This document shows, in pieces, positions 45,530 to 57,464 of a DNA stretch of 64,000 nt (its first letter is position 1; each line of letters begins with the position of its first letter). The stretch comes from Corynespora cassiicola (Eukaryota > Ascomycota > Dothideomycetes > Pleosporales > Corynesporascaceae): the NCBI GenBank assembly GCA_022059125.1, contig JAEUWY010000015.1, positions 558,001-622,000 on the forward strand, written 5' to 3'. Both the position numbers and the translations under genes were made by a program. The notes under the pieces are model-generated. The model searched no databases. It was not told the DNA's origin and worked only from the letters and a program-made list of their open reading frames with translations.

Positions 45530-47017
45530 GGTGGAAGCTCGAGCGTAGTATCACCGGCCAAAGAACATTATCGAGAAGCAAAGTATCTGTCGAAGTCGTC
45601 GCGCGAGGTGGCTGGGAGAGAAAGAGCTACTCGTGGTGGAGAGTTGGCACCCTGCTGCAAGCTCAGCCTTGTCGCCGGGAGTCTAACCCTTCCGAGCAAT
45701 GTTGCATCACGTGACTCACAACGTCGTTTGCACCTGGGCAGTTTGACATGCTAAAGAATCCTCTCCTTTGTCGAGCTGAGATCATTTGGGAGCGGTTCAT
45801 ATCATGAGTCGACGCACAGATGTAGCTTAATACACATATTTGAGCTGCTCACACAAACCTGTTGACGACAAATCCCTGTGACTAAGATCGTCGGAAGGGC
45901 CGCAGTGGGTCAGTTAGCGACCACGATGCAAGATATTTTAAGGGTAAAGGTGCGTCCACATTCCGCGGTGAACGCATGGGAAAGGATAAGATCGCACTAG
46001 GGTACCGCTCGACTTGGATCAATGCTTGAGGCTGCATCACTTTGGCCCACTATCCGAACGCATGAGGCTCCCGGCGGGCACTCCATGGGCTTGCGGAGTT
46101 CTAGGGCACGTCGGGAAATCTGCATAGAAGGAACTGCATAGAAGCAGTTCTGATTCTCACACTGATAGATTGCTTCTAGTGCTCGTCCGGTGTGGAAAAG
46201 CGCGATGGGGCCTATTGCTTACGTGCAATTTTGGCTACGTTGCAACTGGTTCAAGGGGCTCTTGGTGTTTAGGGATTCTCTAGCGGCCGTCCAGGCGCTA
46301 TAGGGGCACAGAGCGCCATGTAGAAGACACGGAGGCATTAGGCTGCAGACGTGGACTCATGCCCGCCCAAAGTGAGACGGGCGAAGATGATATGGCAAGA
46401 TGGTGATGATGCCGCGCACCGCCACAGAACGTAGGGGCACGGCATGGCCGCCAAGACTGATACCACCGGCGCAGTACAGAGTCCGACGGACAAGGACTCA
46501 CTCGCACCGTGGTAGCCAGCGCAGAGGGAGCAATTCAGATGCACTGCACACATAATCATGGCTTGATATCTTCGTGTCAGATTGTTTGTCGCAGAGGCTG
46601 GGTAGCGCTGCCGAGGCACGTGCAGCAGCGCGCTAACCCGGAAAATCCCAGCACGACGACTAGTGGTGAACGCAACCTCACTCCGCAACCGCAAGCCAGC
46701 AGAGCGACCGCCACTTCGGCCATCAAGGCGCGTCTGCACACGACGTTTTTCATCTCGAAGTCATCGGTCCTCGACTCGTACGCCGCCGGGCTCCTTCCAT
46801 GCTTGATTTCAGCCACTCGCGAAACCTGCACGAGGTCGGAGGCCGCCCGAAAGGCTTCGCAACATAGCTGTGAGGAGTCCGCCAAGAATCCCCACAGCGA
46901 GCGACAATGTCGCTCGCTCCATCACTACATCGCCCATCTTCACGAGAACGGCCACACCATGCGCGCATCTCCTCCCAGCCGCCCAACGCGATCCGCCTGC
47001 GTACCCCGAATGCGACC
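45530..47017. promoter_or_regulatory. Divergent spacer VanZ-like / SPT7
   Basis: About 1.5 kb. No supported gene, tRNA or repeat. The SPT7 frame stays open for 111 bp upstream of the chosen ATG. Confidence 0.4.
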
Positions 47018-50000
47018 ATGAGCGATGAGGCCATGTCCAACGGCTCAAACCACACCAATTTGGGGGAGGGGGCCGACACCATGGCGGAAGAGGACCCCCG
47101 GGCGGCGCGCTGGCGGGCTCAGTACCAACGCACCGAGGCGCGTCTCGCAGCCGTCCTGGGAGGCGGCGACAAGCAAGACCCTTTTGATGCGTTGGATAAT
47201 GGGGAGATGCCCTCGTCCGAGATGCCCCCGGCGGCGCATGACGCGCGCCCAACCGTGACACCCAAGAAGGCCGCCCGCACCATTGACGAAGACGACTACG
47301 GCGACGATGAAGACGGCGATGATGAAGATGATACCACAAACTCCCCCCTACTCTCAAAAAGCGCCCCGAACGGAATTGCGACCTCATCCCTCGACGCGCC
47401 AAGCCTTCGGATACCCCCCATGCCTACCAAAATGGGCATCGACCGGACAAGCACATCGTCGTCGGAACAAACAAAGTCTCTCGATGACGTTCGCAAGAAG
47501 CTACAACAGGACAAGAAGGCGGCCGAGGATGCGGCGAAGCGCAGTTTCCACACCCTCTTCTACACCCTGGAGAGTGACCGCGACGCCATGCTGGAACAAC
47601 AGAAACTTGACGAGCTGGACCGCCAAGTCGAAACAGAGATGTCAGGTCAACCCGCGGCCCCGCCAGCTGCTGGTGCCGTGGCCGCTCCCCAGCAAGGCAC
47701 TCTAAGCAATACCAATCTCGGCGCCTCGAGTCTCACCCTCAAGCACCTTATCGCTCGCATAGACGCCCAAAGAGATAAAGTACACGCAAGCGACGCTCAA
47801 CTGCGCAGCTTGATCAGCGAAGTCCGAAAGAACCGGAGCAAGTGGGCCAATGAAGACCGTGTCGGTCAGGAAGAACTCTACGAGAGTATGGAAAAGGTCC
47901 TAATGGAACTCAAAGCTGGGGAGCATGCCCATCCCTTTCTCCAACGTGTCAACAAGCGCGAAGCCCCCGACTACTATACGGTCATCAAACACCCCATGGA
48001 CATTGGAACCATGATGAAGAAGCTCAAGCAGCTTCAGTACAAGTCCAAAAAAGAGTTTGTAGATGATCTCATGCTCATTTGGTCCAATTGTTTGAAGTAC
48101 AATGCAGACCCTGCGCATTTCCTTCGCAAGAAAGCACTGTACATGAGAAAGGAGACAGAGAAGCTGGTGCCCTTGATTCCAGATATCACTGTGCGTGATC
48201 GTGCCGAGGTAGAGGCCGAAGAGCGTAGAATGCGTAACGGAGATGCTGATGCCGATGGTGCCGAAGATAGCGAGGACGGTACGTTCCCCATGATCTGTAT
48301 CTGTATCAAGCCACTAATATGCTTCTAGAAGAGCCTATCATGGCTTCACGCGGTCGCAAAGCACCTAGCAAGGGAGGCAAAGGCACGAGTAACTCGCGAA
48401 AAGCCCCTCCAGCAGGTTCGGAGGGAACACCCGCACCTGAGAGCAAACCACCAGCTCCATCGTTGAATAATCAAGTCTCCAACTTGAAGAATGAATTTCT
48501 TCGAGCAGACTCGGAGATGGAAGGTAGCGTTAATGGGTTTGCTACTCCTCCACCTGGCACTCTCACGCCTCTGGGGGCCAATGGCATTACGCGTGGCGGT
48601 GCTCACGGAAGCCAGGCAGATGTCTCAGAGGCAGATGGAACAGGAGTTTCAGTTAGCGGCTTCGCCCTCGAAGAAGAAGCTGACCTCGATGATCTCGAGT
48701 ACAAGACCTGGAAGCAAGTGACTAAGAAGGATCGCGCCATTATCGCTGCTGAGCGTAACCGTCTGTTTCGCGAAGACCAACTTCAAGTTGATGAGCCCGC
48801 CATCCTCCGGACCAGGGCCGGGATGCGCCGATGGGCCCGCCACCGCAAACAAGCCCACGAAGAGAGCACCACTGAGGGCAACTCTTTGGGGGCGGATGGT
48901 AAAGACGGCGTGCAAGCAACTGCCGGCGAATCTCTCGCTGAAGGCATGGAAGGTGATGAGGAACGCCAAATCCCAGATTACTATGATCCTGTTTGTGCGA
49001 TCCCCGATCTCAAGGAGCGCCTCCAATGGGTCGAAGACTCAGACGGCAACGTTATCCAGCAAGTCGAGGAGTACATGCGAATTGTACCCAAGGGCCAGTT
49101 CACATCGCCTGAAAGTACCTTGACCAGAAAAATGGAGTCAAACATGCGCCAGATGCAGGAGACGAAGAAGATTTGCGCCAAAATCGGCATTGTCAAGCAG
49201 ATGCAGCAGCAATCTCAGGTCAGAGCTAATTCCTCGAGGTACATATCCCAGAGACTGACTCGTAACAGATGTACCAGAACCAATTTCAAAAGTATGACCC
49301 TCAGCCATTTGTGGAGGCTGACATCGAGCCAATGGTCGTATCTGAGGATGGTCCGGTCATGGCTCCATATATTTGCCGCGCTGCCATGCAACGAAGTGTC
49401 GCAAAAATCTTCTACCACGCGGGCTTTGAGGAGTTTCAACCTTCTGCCCTCGAGTCTGTCACTGATATCGCGGGACAATTCTTTCAGAACTTAGTCCATT
49501 CGCTCGGTGTTTATCGTGAGATGCCCAAAAAGAAGGTAGACGCTCCAGTCACGCTTCCGAATGGGACTTCAACGAATTGGGTCCCGCGCTTCACTCAGGA
49601 GGAAGCTATCCTGCATGCTTTGAGTACCAACGGTGTTGAGCTCGAAACACTGGAAACCTATGTCAAGGACGATGTCGAACGATTAGGCACCAAGCTTTCC
49701 GGAATTCATGATCGTATGCGTTCCTACTATGCTGAATTGCTTCGCCCGGCTTTGGATAGCAACGCAGGCGCTGATGGCGCTGGTGCTTTCAATGATGGAA
49801 GCGAGCAGTTTGTTGGTGGCGATTTCGCAGAAGATATCGGAGAAGACTTCTTTGGCTTTAAGGAACTCGGTCTCGACAAGGAGTTCGGTGTCACCTTTAG
49901 CGTCCCACTGCATTTGTTACAGAACAGGATGCACAATGCTTACGCTGCTCAAAACACGAAGTACGTAACAGCATTCTCCCCATCAGCCCATCTACTGACT

Positions 50001-50476
50001 TTTTTTCTAGCACCGTCACGACAACTGGAGTGCTCATGGAAGAGCCGCCCAAGTTTGAACCAGTTACAACCCAGACCATTCCTGGCCAAATCGGCCTAAT
50101 ACAAGGCTGGCTACTCTCCAAACTACAAGACCACAACGAGGAAGCGCTTATTGAAGATGATGACCTTCCACCGAAACAGCGTTTCCCCAAGCCTCGTTTG
50201 CCTCCAACAGGCAAGATCTCAAGTCCACGGAAGCGCCCTCTTCGAGAACAGCAACAAATGGCGCGTAAGAAACGAAAGCTCGATGAGGAAAGGGAAGAAA
50301 ATGCTACCAACGACAGTGGGGTTGGTGGCAGCAATGGGCTGATGAAGGGGCTGGGTAAGCCCGTCGGCAAGCTCAAGCTTGAGATGCCTTCACAAAAAGA
50401 GAACCAAGCTGAACCAGAAAAGGATGATGGCAGCGCTGTTGGCATGATCAGTCCTGAAAGCATCACAGCCACCTAA
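47018..50476 (+). CDS. SPT7: Spt7, bromodomain subunit of SAGA
   Basis: Four exons, 47018-48278, 48329-49218, 49269-49960 and 50011-50476, encode 1102 aa. The N-terminal part has an acidic run and [21 protein letters not shown] bromodomain lies at about 296-385 ([43 protein letters not shown] with the acetyl-lysine Asn). The middle includes SPT7-type [13 protein letters not shown] and [18 protein letters not shown] sequences. A histone fold lies at about 745-800 ([40 protein letters not shown]). The C-terminus is basic with [10 protein letters not shown] and a disordered end. Spt7 pairs with Ada1 through the histone fold and is needed for SAGA assembly. The domain order is diagnostic. Confidence 0.93.
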
Positions 50477-50745
50477 GGCTGCACATCGGCATTGTTTTTA
50501 TTTCTTTTTGCCTATTCACTTCTCACTACTGTATATCTCGATTTCTTGGTTGAAGGTGGGGTGCGCCACGCAAGTGCACTGAATGTCGGTTATGCATGCA
50601 ATTCTTCTTTATGCGGTCGCCTACAAACCTTTGGGGGTGTCATCGACTATGTTCAGCGCCTTTTTTATAATCACGGGTTTGCTCTTTTCTTTTCTTGCCG
50701 GCTTTTCGCTCAAGGCGGAGTCGTGGACCACAGGCCCAGAAAGTA
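50477..50745. other. SPT7 3' flank
   Basis: 3' UTR and spacer, pyrimidine-rich; no gene seen. Confidence 0.4.
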
Positions 50746-50882
50746 CAGTTCCTCTCCCAGTCCGGATGTCTAGCGTGATCTGATAGCAGCAACTTAGTGC
50801 TCTGTCAGCTCCATAATCAACTGTCCCGGTTCGAGAAAAGGCTGTGCCGCGCTAGACATCTGAGCCGGGGGAGGGAGGACTA
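50746..50882 (-). mobile_element. MITE family copy E, complete with TA flanks
   Basis: 137 bp. It begins CAGTTCCTCTCCCAGTCCGG then ATGTCTAGCG and ends CGCTAGACATCTGAGCCGGG then a G/A-rich ACTA. TA is present directly on both sides (50744-50745 and 50883-50884), as expected for target-site duplication of Tc1/mariner-like elements. The inverted ends pair over about 30 bp. The core is in minus orientation (CAGCTCCATAATCAACTGTC). No coding capacity. Confidence 0.85.
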
Positions 50883-50884
50883 TA

Positions 50885-51943
50885 CGGTCATATTCTCCAT
50901 TCACGAAGTTTCGGCGTTTTTCTTTCCGGCGGCAATCATTTCCTCAGCGGGCGGGTCGGGTGGGTTCGCGGTTGTATACCCATTGCCTTGGTGTTCTTGC
51001 AATTTGATCGAATGGTCGGTCAAGGTGGTCGTGGCTCTAGATTGACTTTCGTTTCCTTGTATATACAGAACGGCCAGAACCTCCGCAGCGACCATTGCAA
51101 GACGCAAGCATAGCGCGTGTCAATATAAACATAACATCAATATGTGGGCCCTGGTAACTGTGAATCATGCCTATCATGCGTCAGCAACAAGAAAGGGTAA
51201 ATGAGGTTACTGCTGACTGCTGTCTGCGCGTGATACAATAGTAATGAATAGGATTCGGGAATTGGGACGTCTTCGAGGGAGTGGCATGTGAACAAACGAT
51301 CGATCGCAGTTGACGAAAAAAAGCGACACAAACCTTCTGCTGCTAGTGCCGTTTTGTTGGAACAATCTGGCCGGCGGGTGAAGGCTCGGTGAATGATAGG
51401 AGCCGGCTGCAAAAAGCATTTCGTTTGAGAGTCAGTGCTATTGTCCGCTATTGTACGCTATTGTGCCATTGTGCTTGATTATAACCAGATTTGATATGAT
51501 AGCCGAGCTGAAATTATGATGCGTACGTAGCGCCAGACAAACTCCTGTGCCCCAAACTCCATTCCTCTTACAACCTACTCGAGCTCACCCATATTTCCTT
51601 GAAAAGGCCATCTCACGAAAGAGTTTGCGATCAAAAGAGTCGGGGTGCATTGACAACTGCAACGAGGGGGATTTCTCGGCTTGAGCTAACGTGCCACGAG
51701 ACGTGGATCTACCGTTTTGACGAACTTGGACCTTTCAGTCACTTCACTCCACATATCTTCACACCACCGACACCAACTTGTGCGCGACTTCTTGCACGAC
51801 TGCAATCAAGAATTCGCGCGCAGAAAACCTGTCATTACCCTTTTCCTACCCCATCTCCTCTGTGGTCACCTCACTTTTCTTCCTGTTGATGCGCTTTTTC
51901 TCATTGCTTCTCTTGCGGCATCCAAACTCTGTCTCCGCAATCA
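50885..51943. promoter_or_regulatory. Spacer upstream of the repeated-exon gene
   Basis: About 1.06 kb, including the likely promoter and 5' UTR (C/T-rich from ~51.7 kb). No supported gene. Confidence 0.4.
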
Positions 51944-54436
51944 ATGGCTCCAATTTCGCAGCCGGCAACTTCTAGCAATTCAAACGGCATCATGTCCGGG
52001 CTGGATTCGATCGATGGCTGGCTTGAAAAATTTGGAAGTGCAGAGTATGCAGTCTACAAGAAGACCCGGGAGGCTCCGCATCTTTCTTACGACGACTGGG
52101 CATCTTCTGAACACGTTCTCGGTCCTTATCTGTATTACACAACCTTGGAGTACTTGGAAGCTGAATCGTCAAGCGTAAGCACATCCTGCACCATCCCCTC
52201 AACCATTCAACATTTTCTAATGAACGCAGGACGAAGAGGACGAGACACAGGATTTCCAATCTGCCAAACATGTTTCGCCTGGCCTACCGGAACGCGAGCC
52301 GAAAAAATCAGTGACGACAAACGGTCACCGCATCTCGCATTCCAAAGCTAAAGCTTCAGCAACGCCGAGCGCGGCGAAACAGGCGGAGTCGACCAGCGCG
52401 ATCAAGCAAAAGAGACGACGACGAAAGAAGTACTTGGTATGATATCATACCTTTGACTCTAATTTCGACCATTACTAACTACCACTAGTCTGAGAAGATT
52501 GTGGCATCCGACGACGAAGATGTCGAAGGTGCCGGCGACTCTACACTTGTTGATGATGTGGCAAGTCCACCTGTTCCTGCCGCTGCCGCTGCTGTCAGCG
52601 ACCGGCGCAAGTCGTCGGGGCGAAAGCAGAGGAGGAAATATCTGGTAAGCGGCTCCGACACGCAATTTCGTTTACGACTCGCTGATTGCTATCAGTCCGA
52701 AGAATTCCTAGCGCCGGAAGACCTTGAAGAAGACGAGTCTGCTGCTATCGCAGCATCATATGCGCCGGCACCAGCGGTGAATACACCGAAAGGATATGGT
52801 GAGTAGTACCTTTTGCATCCGCTGCACATCATCAATCTTCCGGCCGCTTTTTATATCATGAGACTGTGTTCATGCAGAAATCCCGTCTTCTAGTCTAGCA
52901 CCTTTTACGTTATGATACACGATCAGATTGCTGATTTGTCTAGTAGGACGAGGCACTGCTGTCACCACCACACCGAGCGCTGCACGGCCCCGTACCTCAT
53001 CCGGGCGTAAACCAAAAAAGAAGTACATTGTAATTCTCCCAATCGAGTTTTGTCTAGATCATTGCTGATGATAGCAGTCTGAAGAAATTGTGGTATCAGA
53101 TGACGATGATGAGTCGGTTCCGGAGCCTCCCGCTCAGCGTACTCCCGCACCTGAGCAAACTCCTCGATCATCGGCGAAGCGTGCCACCCCTGCGAGTGTA
53201 GCCCCCTCTGAATCACCAGATGGCACTAGTCCCGCATCGCAGCCTTCGAGAAGGGGATTACGAGTTCGCACACCTGCGCAGCAGCGACCCTATTTTCATC
53301 ACGCCAAGTTATTCGAAGAAGCCGAGCCTGCAAATCCAGATCCAGCGAAGAGCGCCAAGTCATCTCCACGGGTAAAGTCGACCAAGCTGGCCCAAGTTTC
53401 GTATCCAGAGGAAGATTCTGAACTTTTACGAGAAGACCCGCAGGACGACGAAGAGGAGGATGAAGAGGAGGATGAAGATGAGGATGAAGATGACGAGGGG
53501 GATTCTATCGATACTCCAAACAAACAGGGCCGAAAAGGGCCCCGGCATTTCAAGGGTAAGGGACGTGCCTGGAAGAAAAACGAGTCAGACGAAGATCTTG
53601 ACTATGTATCACCCGTCAAGACCAAGGCCGCAGCACCCAAGGCCAAAACGCAGCCGAAGCGCAAAGGTGGCCGTCCAAGAAAGAATCCTGCACCACCCGT
53701 TCAGACCCACACCCATGACGACAACGCGTTGATCGCAGAACACGTGGATAATACCGCCAACACAGACAATGACAACACAAACACAAACACGAATACCGCC
53801 ACGGAAGGCAAGGATGGCGATGTCGAAATGACTGAAGCTCCGCCACTGGCGCCGCCACTCGCCCAGACCACCCCCAAGAAGTCCAAAGGCGGTAGGTCGC
53901 GAAAATCGGATCAGAGCGCAACTTCGTCGAAAGCTGGAGGCATGAACGGTGAGATGAAAGATGAGGAATTGAGCGCTGTCAAGAAGTCCGCAACCAAGAA
54001 GCAGCACAAGAAGGCGCGCATCTCTGCGTCGCCTGACGTGGCAGAGTCCAGGCCAGCTAGTCCGCCCCCGTCGGTCGAGGTGGCAAAGACGCCTGAAAGT
54101 GGTGATAATCTTAACGACAGCAACAATGTTGAAGGCGAGAAAGAGGCCTTGGAGGCGAGTGCGGGCACCCTCAACAACAATGATCAGATGAACAACAACA
54201 ATAAAAACAACGAGGGTCACGACAGTGGTCAGAACGATAGCAATAATACCGAAGCTATCCCGGTTGCTTTACAGCCTACTATCGAAGACAATGGCAAGAT
54301 GGACGTTGACAGCAAGAACAAGGACGATGAAAACACCAACGGCACACTTGACCGCGAACCCTCCGTTTCCCCGAGTCCCCTCGGAAATTCCAGGAAGAGG
54401 AAGAGCGAGGAGCTCGAGGACAAGAACAACGACTAA
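51944..54436 (+). CDS. Acidic AT-hook-like nuclear protein built of repeated exons
   Basis: Six exons, 51944-52174, 52230-52436, 52489-52644, 52696-52798, 52944-53029 and 53078-54436, encode about 713 aa. Exons 2, 3 and 5 end in a basic run plus aromatic (RRRRKKYL, KQRRKYL, KPKKKYI). The next exon then begins Ser-Glu-acidic (SEKIVASDDEDVEG, SEEFLAPEDLEEDE, SEEIVVSDDDDESV). All three junctions are phase 0. The last exon carries RRGLRVRTPAQQRPYFHHAK, an Asp/Glu run of over 20 residues, an AT-hook-like core (KRKGGRPRKNP) and a second GGRSRKSD, then Asn-rich disorder and NLS-like SRKRKSEEL. I infer a nuclear chromatin-linked protein, but recognise no family. The exon 4/5 acceptor is TAGTAG, so 712- and 713-aa forms are possible. 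A second Met at 51992 is an alternative start. Confidence 0.82.
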
Positions 54437-55273
54437 CCACACCCGATGCTACTGTGTTCGCGCTTTCCTTGAACCCATGAAGCCGCTCGGATCTACATAC
54501 AACGAAGTGTTCTACGGATAAGAATACGTGTAGCATACATTCCATACAACACCACCTTCTCTACCACCGTTCTAGCTCCTACAAAACAGGATTTTATTCA
54601 AAGGCTTTCGGAGCAAGCACCAAACGAAACCGCCATTCATCAGAAGAAAACGAAAGAAAGAAGCAGATTGTCTCATTCCATCATAACAAGGCAGAGGTTG
54701 TTATTTCCCTCGCTCACTCGTTCTTTCCTATGGCTCTTTTTTTACAACTCACTCCGTCATTCATAAGCATGTTTTCCTAGTTTGTCCTTTTCTTTGATTT
54801 GTCTCTATATTCATGGGGGTTTCCGGTTGCATGGTCGTAGGCTGGGTAGCAAGGCTGGGTAAGGCTGGGTTTGGAGAGGGAGCTAGGGGGGTGCATTCAA
54901 GGGCGTTTCAAGGGGGCATTCTGGCCGTGGCCGTGGCCTGGAGGGATGGGCCACAAGTGTGTAGTTTAGTTTCTAGAATCCACGTGTCTTGTTCTATACT
55001 TGAGGTTTCTGAAAAATGGTTTTGGGCTAGGGCAGCGCGGATGGGAAGGTATGGGTTGAAAAGTGGAGATGGGAGTTGCGGGCTGGTTTCTGGCAAATCG
55101 GAATGGGAGCAGGATGTGCGGTTTCGCGCCATTGGGGGTCCAATTCCGAAAGTAGTAATATAAACTTATAAGTATGCACTGGTTCTGGATGTTGGGATAA
55201 GGTGATGTGTGCGGGATATTGGGGTTCCACCAATGGAGGTGCGTAAGCGGTATTAAGTGGCATGTCTACTCTA
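54437..55273. other. 3' flank of the repeated-exon gene
   Basis: About 840 bp with the likely 3' UTR; near 54.8-54.9 kb the unit GGCTGGGTA is repeated a few times. No gene seen. Confidence 0.4.
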
Positions 55274-55414
55274 GGTTTGTCTCCTCCAGCTCGGATACCT
55301 GGCATTTATTTTTTGAAAACATGTACTTAATATTCTGTCGGCTACACAATTAACTTCCCTAATTTGAAAAGAGATTGCGTTGATTTAGACGTCTGAACCT
55401 TGGGGGGGTAACTG
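55274..55414 (-). mobile_element. MITE family copy F
   Basis: About 141 bp with TA on both sides (55272-55273 and 55415-55416). Right end TTGGGGGGGTAACTG; left end degenerate (GGTTTGTCTCCTCCAGCTCG). The core reads GTCGGCTACACAATTAACTT. It has drifted toward A/T more than copies D and E. It lies in the convergent gap before the rhomboid gene's 3' end. Confidence 0.75.
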
Positions 55415-55416
55415 TA

Positions 55417-55705
55417 CTAGACTAGCACAAGGTCAAACAAGTATTCGATACATGTCCATCACGAGCGTGGCTTATTTGAACAATTGTGCAAATTGCATGT
55501 GTACAGTGAACGACAGCATGTACCTGTTTATGTGGTACCAGATACATGTATGATGATGGCTATTCTCGGTAATGGCCCACATAATGGGTCTTCGAATATG
55601 CGTAACGTACACCTATCGTACAGACACCCCATACATGGTGCGCCCTCTCCATTTTGATGTTGTGGCACAGTCAGTCTTGACCATGATACAGGTGTTCTAA
55701 CTCCT
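55417..55705. other. 3' flank of rhomboid gene
   Basis: No gene seen; several ATACATG-like short motifs, nothing structured. Confidence 0.35.
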
Positions 55706-56554
55706 CTAAAAGCGCATCATTCTCGATCTAATTGCGACGAGGTAGTAAGCAGCCCCAAAAATCATTCCACCCAAGTGTCCTCCATGACCGACGCGGGTAT
55801 TGGCACTGTTGAGATAGTATCCGTCGTAGACGGCGTAACCGCCAATAAGTGCCCAAAGAGGTACAGGGACGATACCGTACAGCTGAAAAACGGTGCGTGG
55901 GGTTATGCAGGCAGCCAGAGTACCCAAGCCCATGACGACGCCAGAGAAGCCCAGGGCACGCTGATGATCCGGCTGGCCCTGCATGTTCATGGCGCGGTTC
56001 ACCATCCAAAAGAGCGAACCGGAAAGACCAGAGCCCACGGCAACGCCGAGAAGCTTTCCGGGAGGGAAGCCACGGATGGCGGCGAGACAGCTTCCGAATG
56101 CGTAGACGGAAATCATGTTCCCAAGCAGATGGAAGAAGTCAAGGTGGGCGTAGTTTGATGTGATGATGGTCCACCAGCGCTTCTCCCCTATGGCCGTGTG
56201 TACGTTCAAAGTGAAGTTGCGTATAAACTCGACAAAGGGCTTTGAGTAACCCTGGCCCATTTGGACTTTGGCGTACATGCCATAGCCGAAGACGGCCAAG
56301 TTGACGCCAATCAGGCCGTAGATGACAAGCATATTGCGCTGCTCGTGGTCGCCGTGTGCTCCTCCATAGCCGCCATAGCGTCCCGAGTTGAAGGCACGAA
56401 TGCGGTGGAAGAGCTCTGAGCTGGGGGATTGCCTGACGGTGGGCCTAGTGTGGGAGAAGAAGAAGTGCGAGGGCACAGAGGTCCTGCGGAGTGGTTCCGT
56501 ATTGCGAAAGGACACGGCGGTCCGTGTCCGCATTGCACGGAGGAGAGCAGACAT
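55706..56554 (-). CDS. Rhomboid-family intramembrane serine protease
   Basis: A single exon of 282 aa starting MSALLRAMRTRTAVSFRNTE. The frame is open far upstream, but this Met starts a basic, Ser/Arg-rich leader that looks mitochondrial. Rhomboid motifs: NYAHLDFFHLLGNMISVYAF with the HxxxHLxxN-like oxyanion part, ALGFSGVVMGLG with the nucleophile Ser in GxSG (~200), and VGHGGHLGGMIFGAAYYL with the catalytic His (~258). About six hydrophobic segments. It is shorter than typical Pcp1/PARL proteins, so the substrate is uncertain; the active-site dyad is complete. It is divergent from DHH1. Confidence 0.9.
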   Translation of the reverse strand: MSALLRAMRTRTAVSFRNTEPLRRTSVPSHFFFSHTRPTVRQSPSSELFHRIRAFNSGRYGGYGGAHGDHEQRNMLVIYGLIGVNLAVFGYGMYAKVQMGQGYSKPFVEFIRNFTLNVHTAIGEKRWWTIITSNYAHLDFFHLLGNMISVYAFGSCLAAIRGFPPGKLLGVAVGSGLSGSLFWMVNRAMNMQGQPDHQRALGFSGVVMGLGTLAACITPRTVFQLYGIVPVPLWALIGGYAVYDGYYLNSANTRVGHGGHLGGMIFGAAYYLVAIRSRMMRF

Positions 56555-57464
56555 TTTGAAGCTTTTCGACGTCGTACAAGATGGACGGATGGGTGATAGC
56601 GCTGTCCCACGTGAGCACGTGAGGGATGTGTATGGATCCGAGTCGGGCTTGAATGGTAGGACAGGCAGGGAAAAGCGGCAGGGGATGGTCCAGAATGTAC
56701 AGGGGCCGGGCCTGCGTCGATGGTTGCACGCCCAATCCGCAGGGCATACAAGGTGATACGGCACCGGCTCAACGCAAGGGAGAAAGAGGTGTATAGACCG
56801 GTGAGGGACGGCTCCAGGTGCCGTGCGGGCAAGACAAGAGTAGCAGCAGGCGGCGGTCTGTTTGCTGCGCAGAAGGGCCGACGTCGGTGTGGCCAATCAG
56901 GTGGCGGCTGTGGCGGGACTTCCCACCACCCTCAACTCCTTCCCTCATAAAGACGCTGGCCCGGTTTCCCACACCACGACACCGCACGACTGACTGCAAA
57001 AATCTTCCTCGCCACTCACCACCACCCTATCAGCGCAGCCGCCCGACTGCCAGCCTGCGCGCAGTCACCCAGAACGACACTGTCCACCCGCCCGAGTCGC
57101 CAGCCGCGCCCAAGACACCCCCAGCCGGCTCTTGTCTGAAACTGCACCTCCGCGTCCACGCCCACACACGCACAAACGGCGACGTGAACAAACACTCCCC
57201 CTCACACTCTCCTCCACGCCCTGCCGCCGAGCTGCCGTAGCTACAGGGGCCCTCCTTCTCTCTCACTCGACCGCCCCGAACCCCGCTCTGCCGACGGCGC
57301 GCCCGCACACCAGCTCTGGGTCAGCTCCATTCTTACGAGCCGTCGCACCCCCCCCCCCCCCAATCGCCGGCGCCGTCACCACTGTTGACTGCGCATCCCC
57401 TCCGCTATATTGATAGACCACGACCCATTGCTCACTCTTCCCACCGCGGGTGGCACCCCACACA
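56555..57464. promoter_or_regulatory. Bidirectional promoter rhomboid / DHH1
   Basis: About 910 bp between divergent starts. The part near DHH1 is very C-rich, with an uninterrupted C run near 57346-57361 in the presumed 5' leader. Open frames here are composition artefacts. Confidence 0.5.

Noticed and set aside
56555..56897. Longer N-terminus for the rhomboid protein
   Set aside because: The upstream part is Cys/Pro/Arg-rich promoter sequence; Met at 56554 starts a targeting-like leader.
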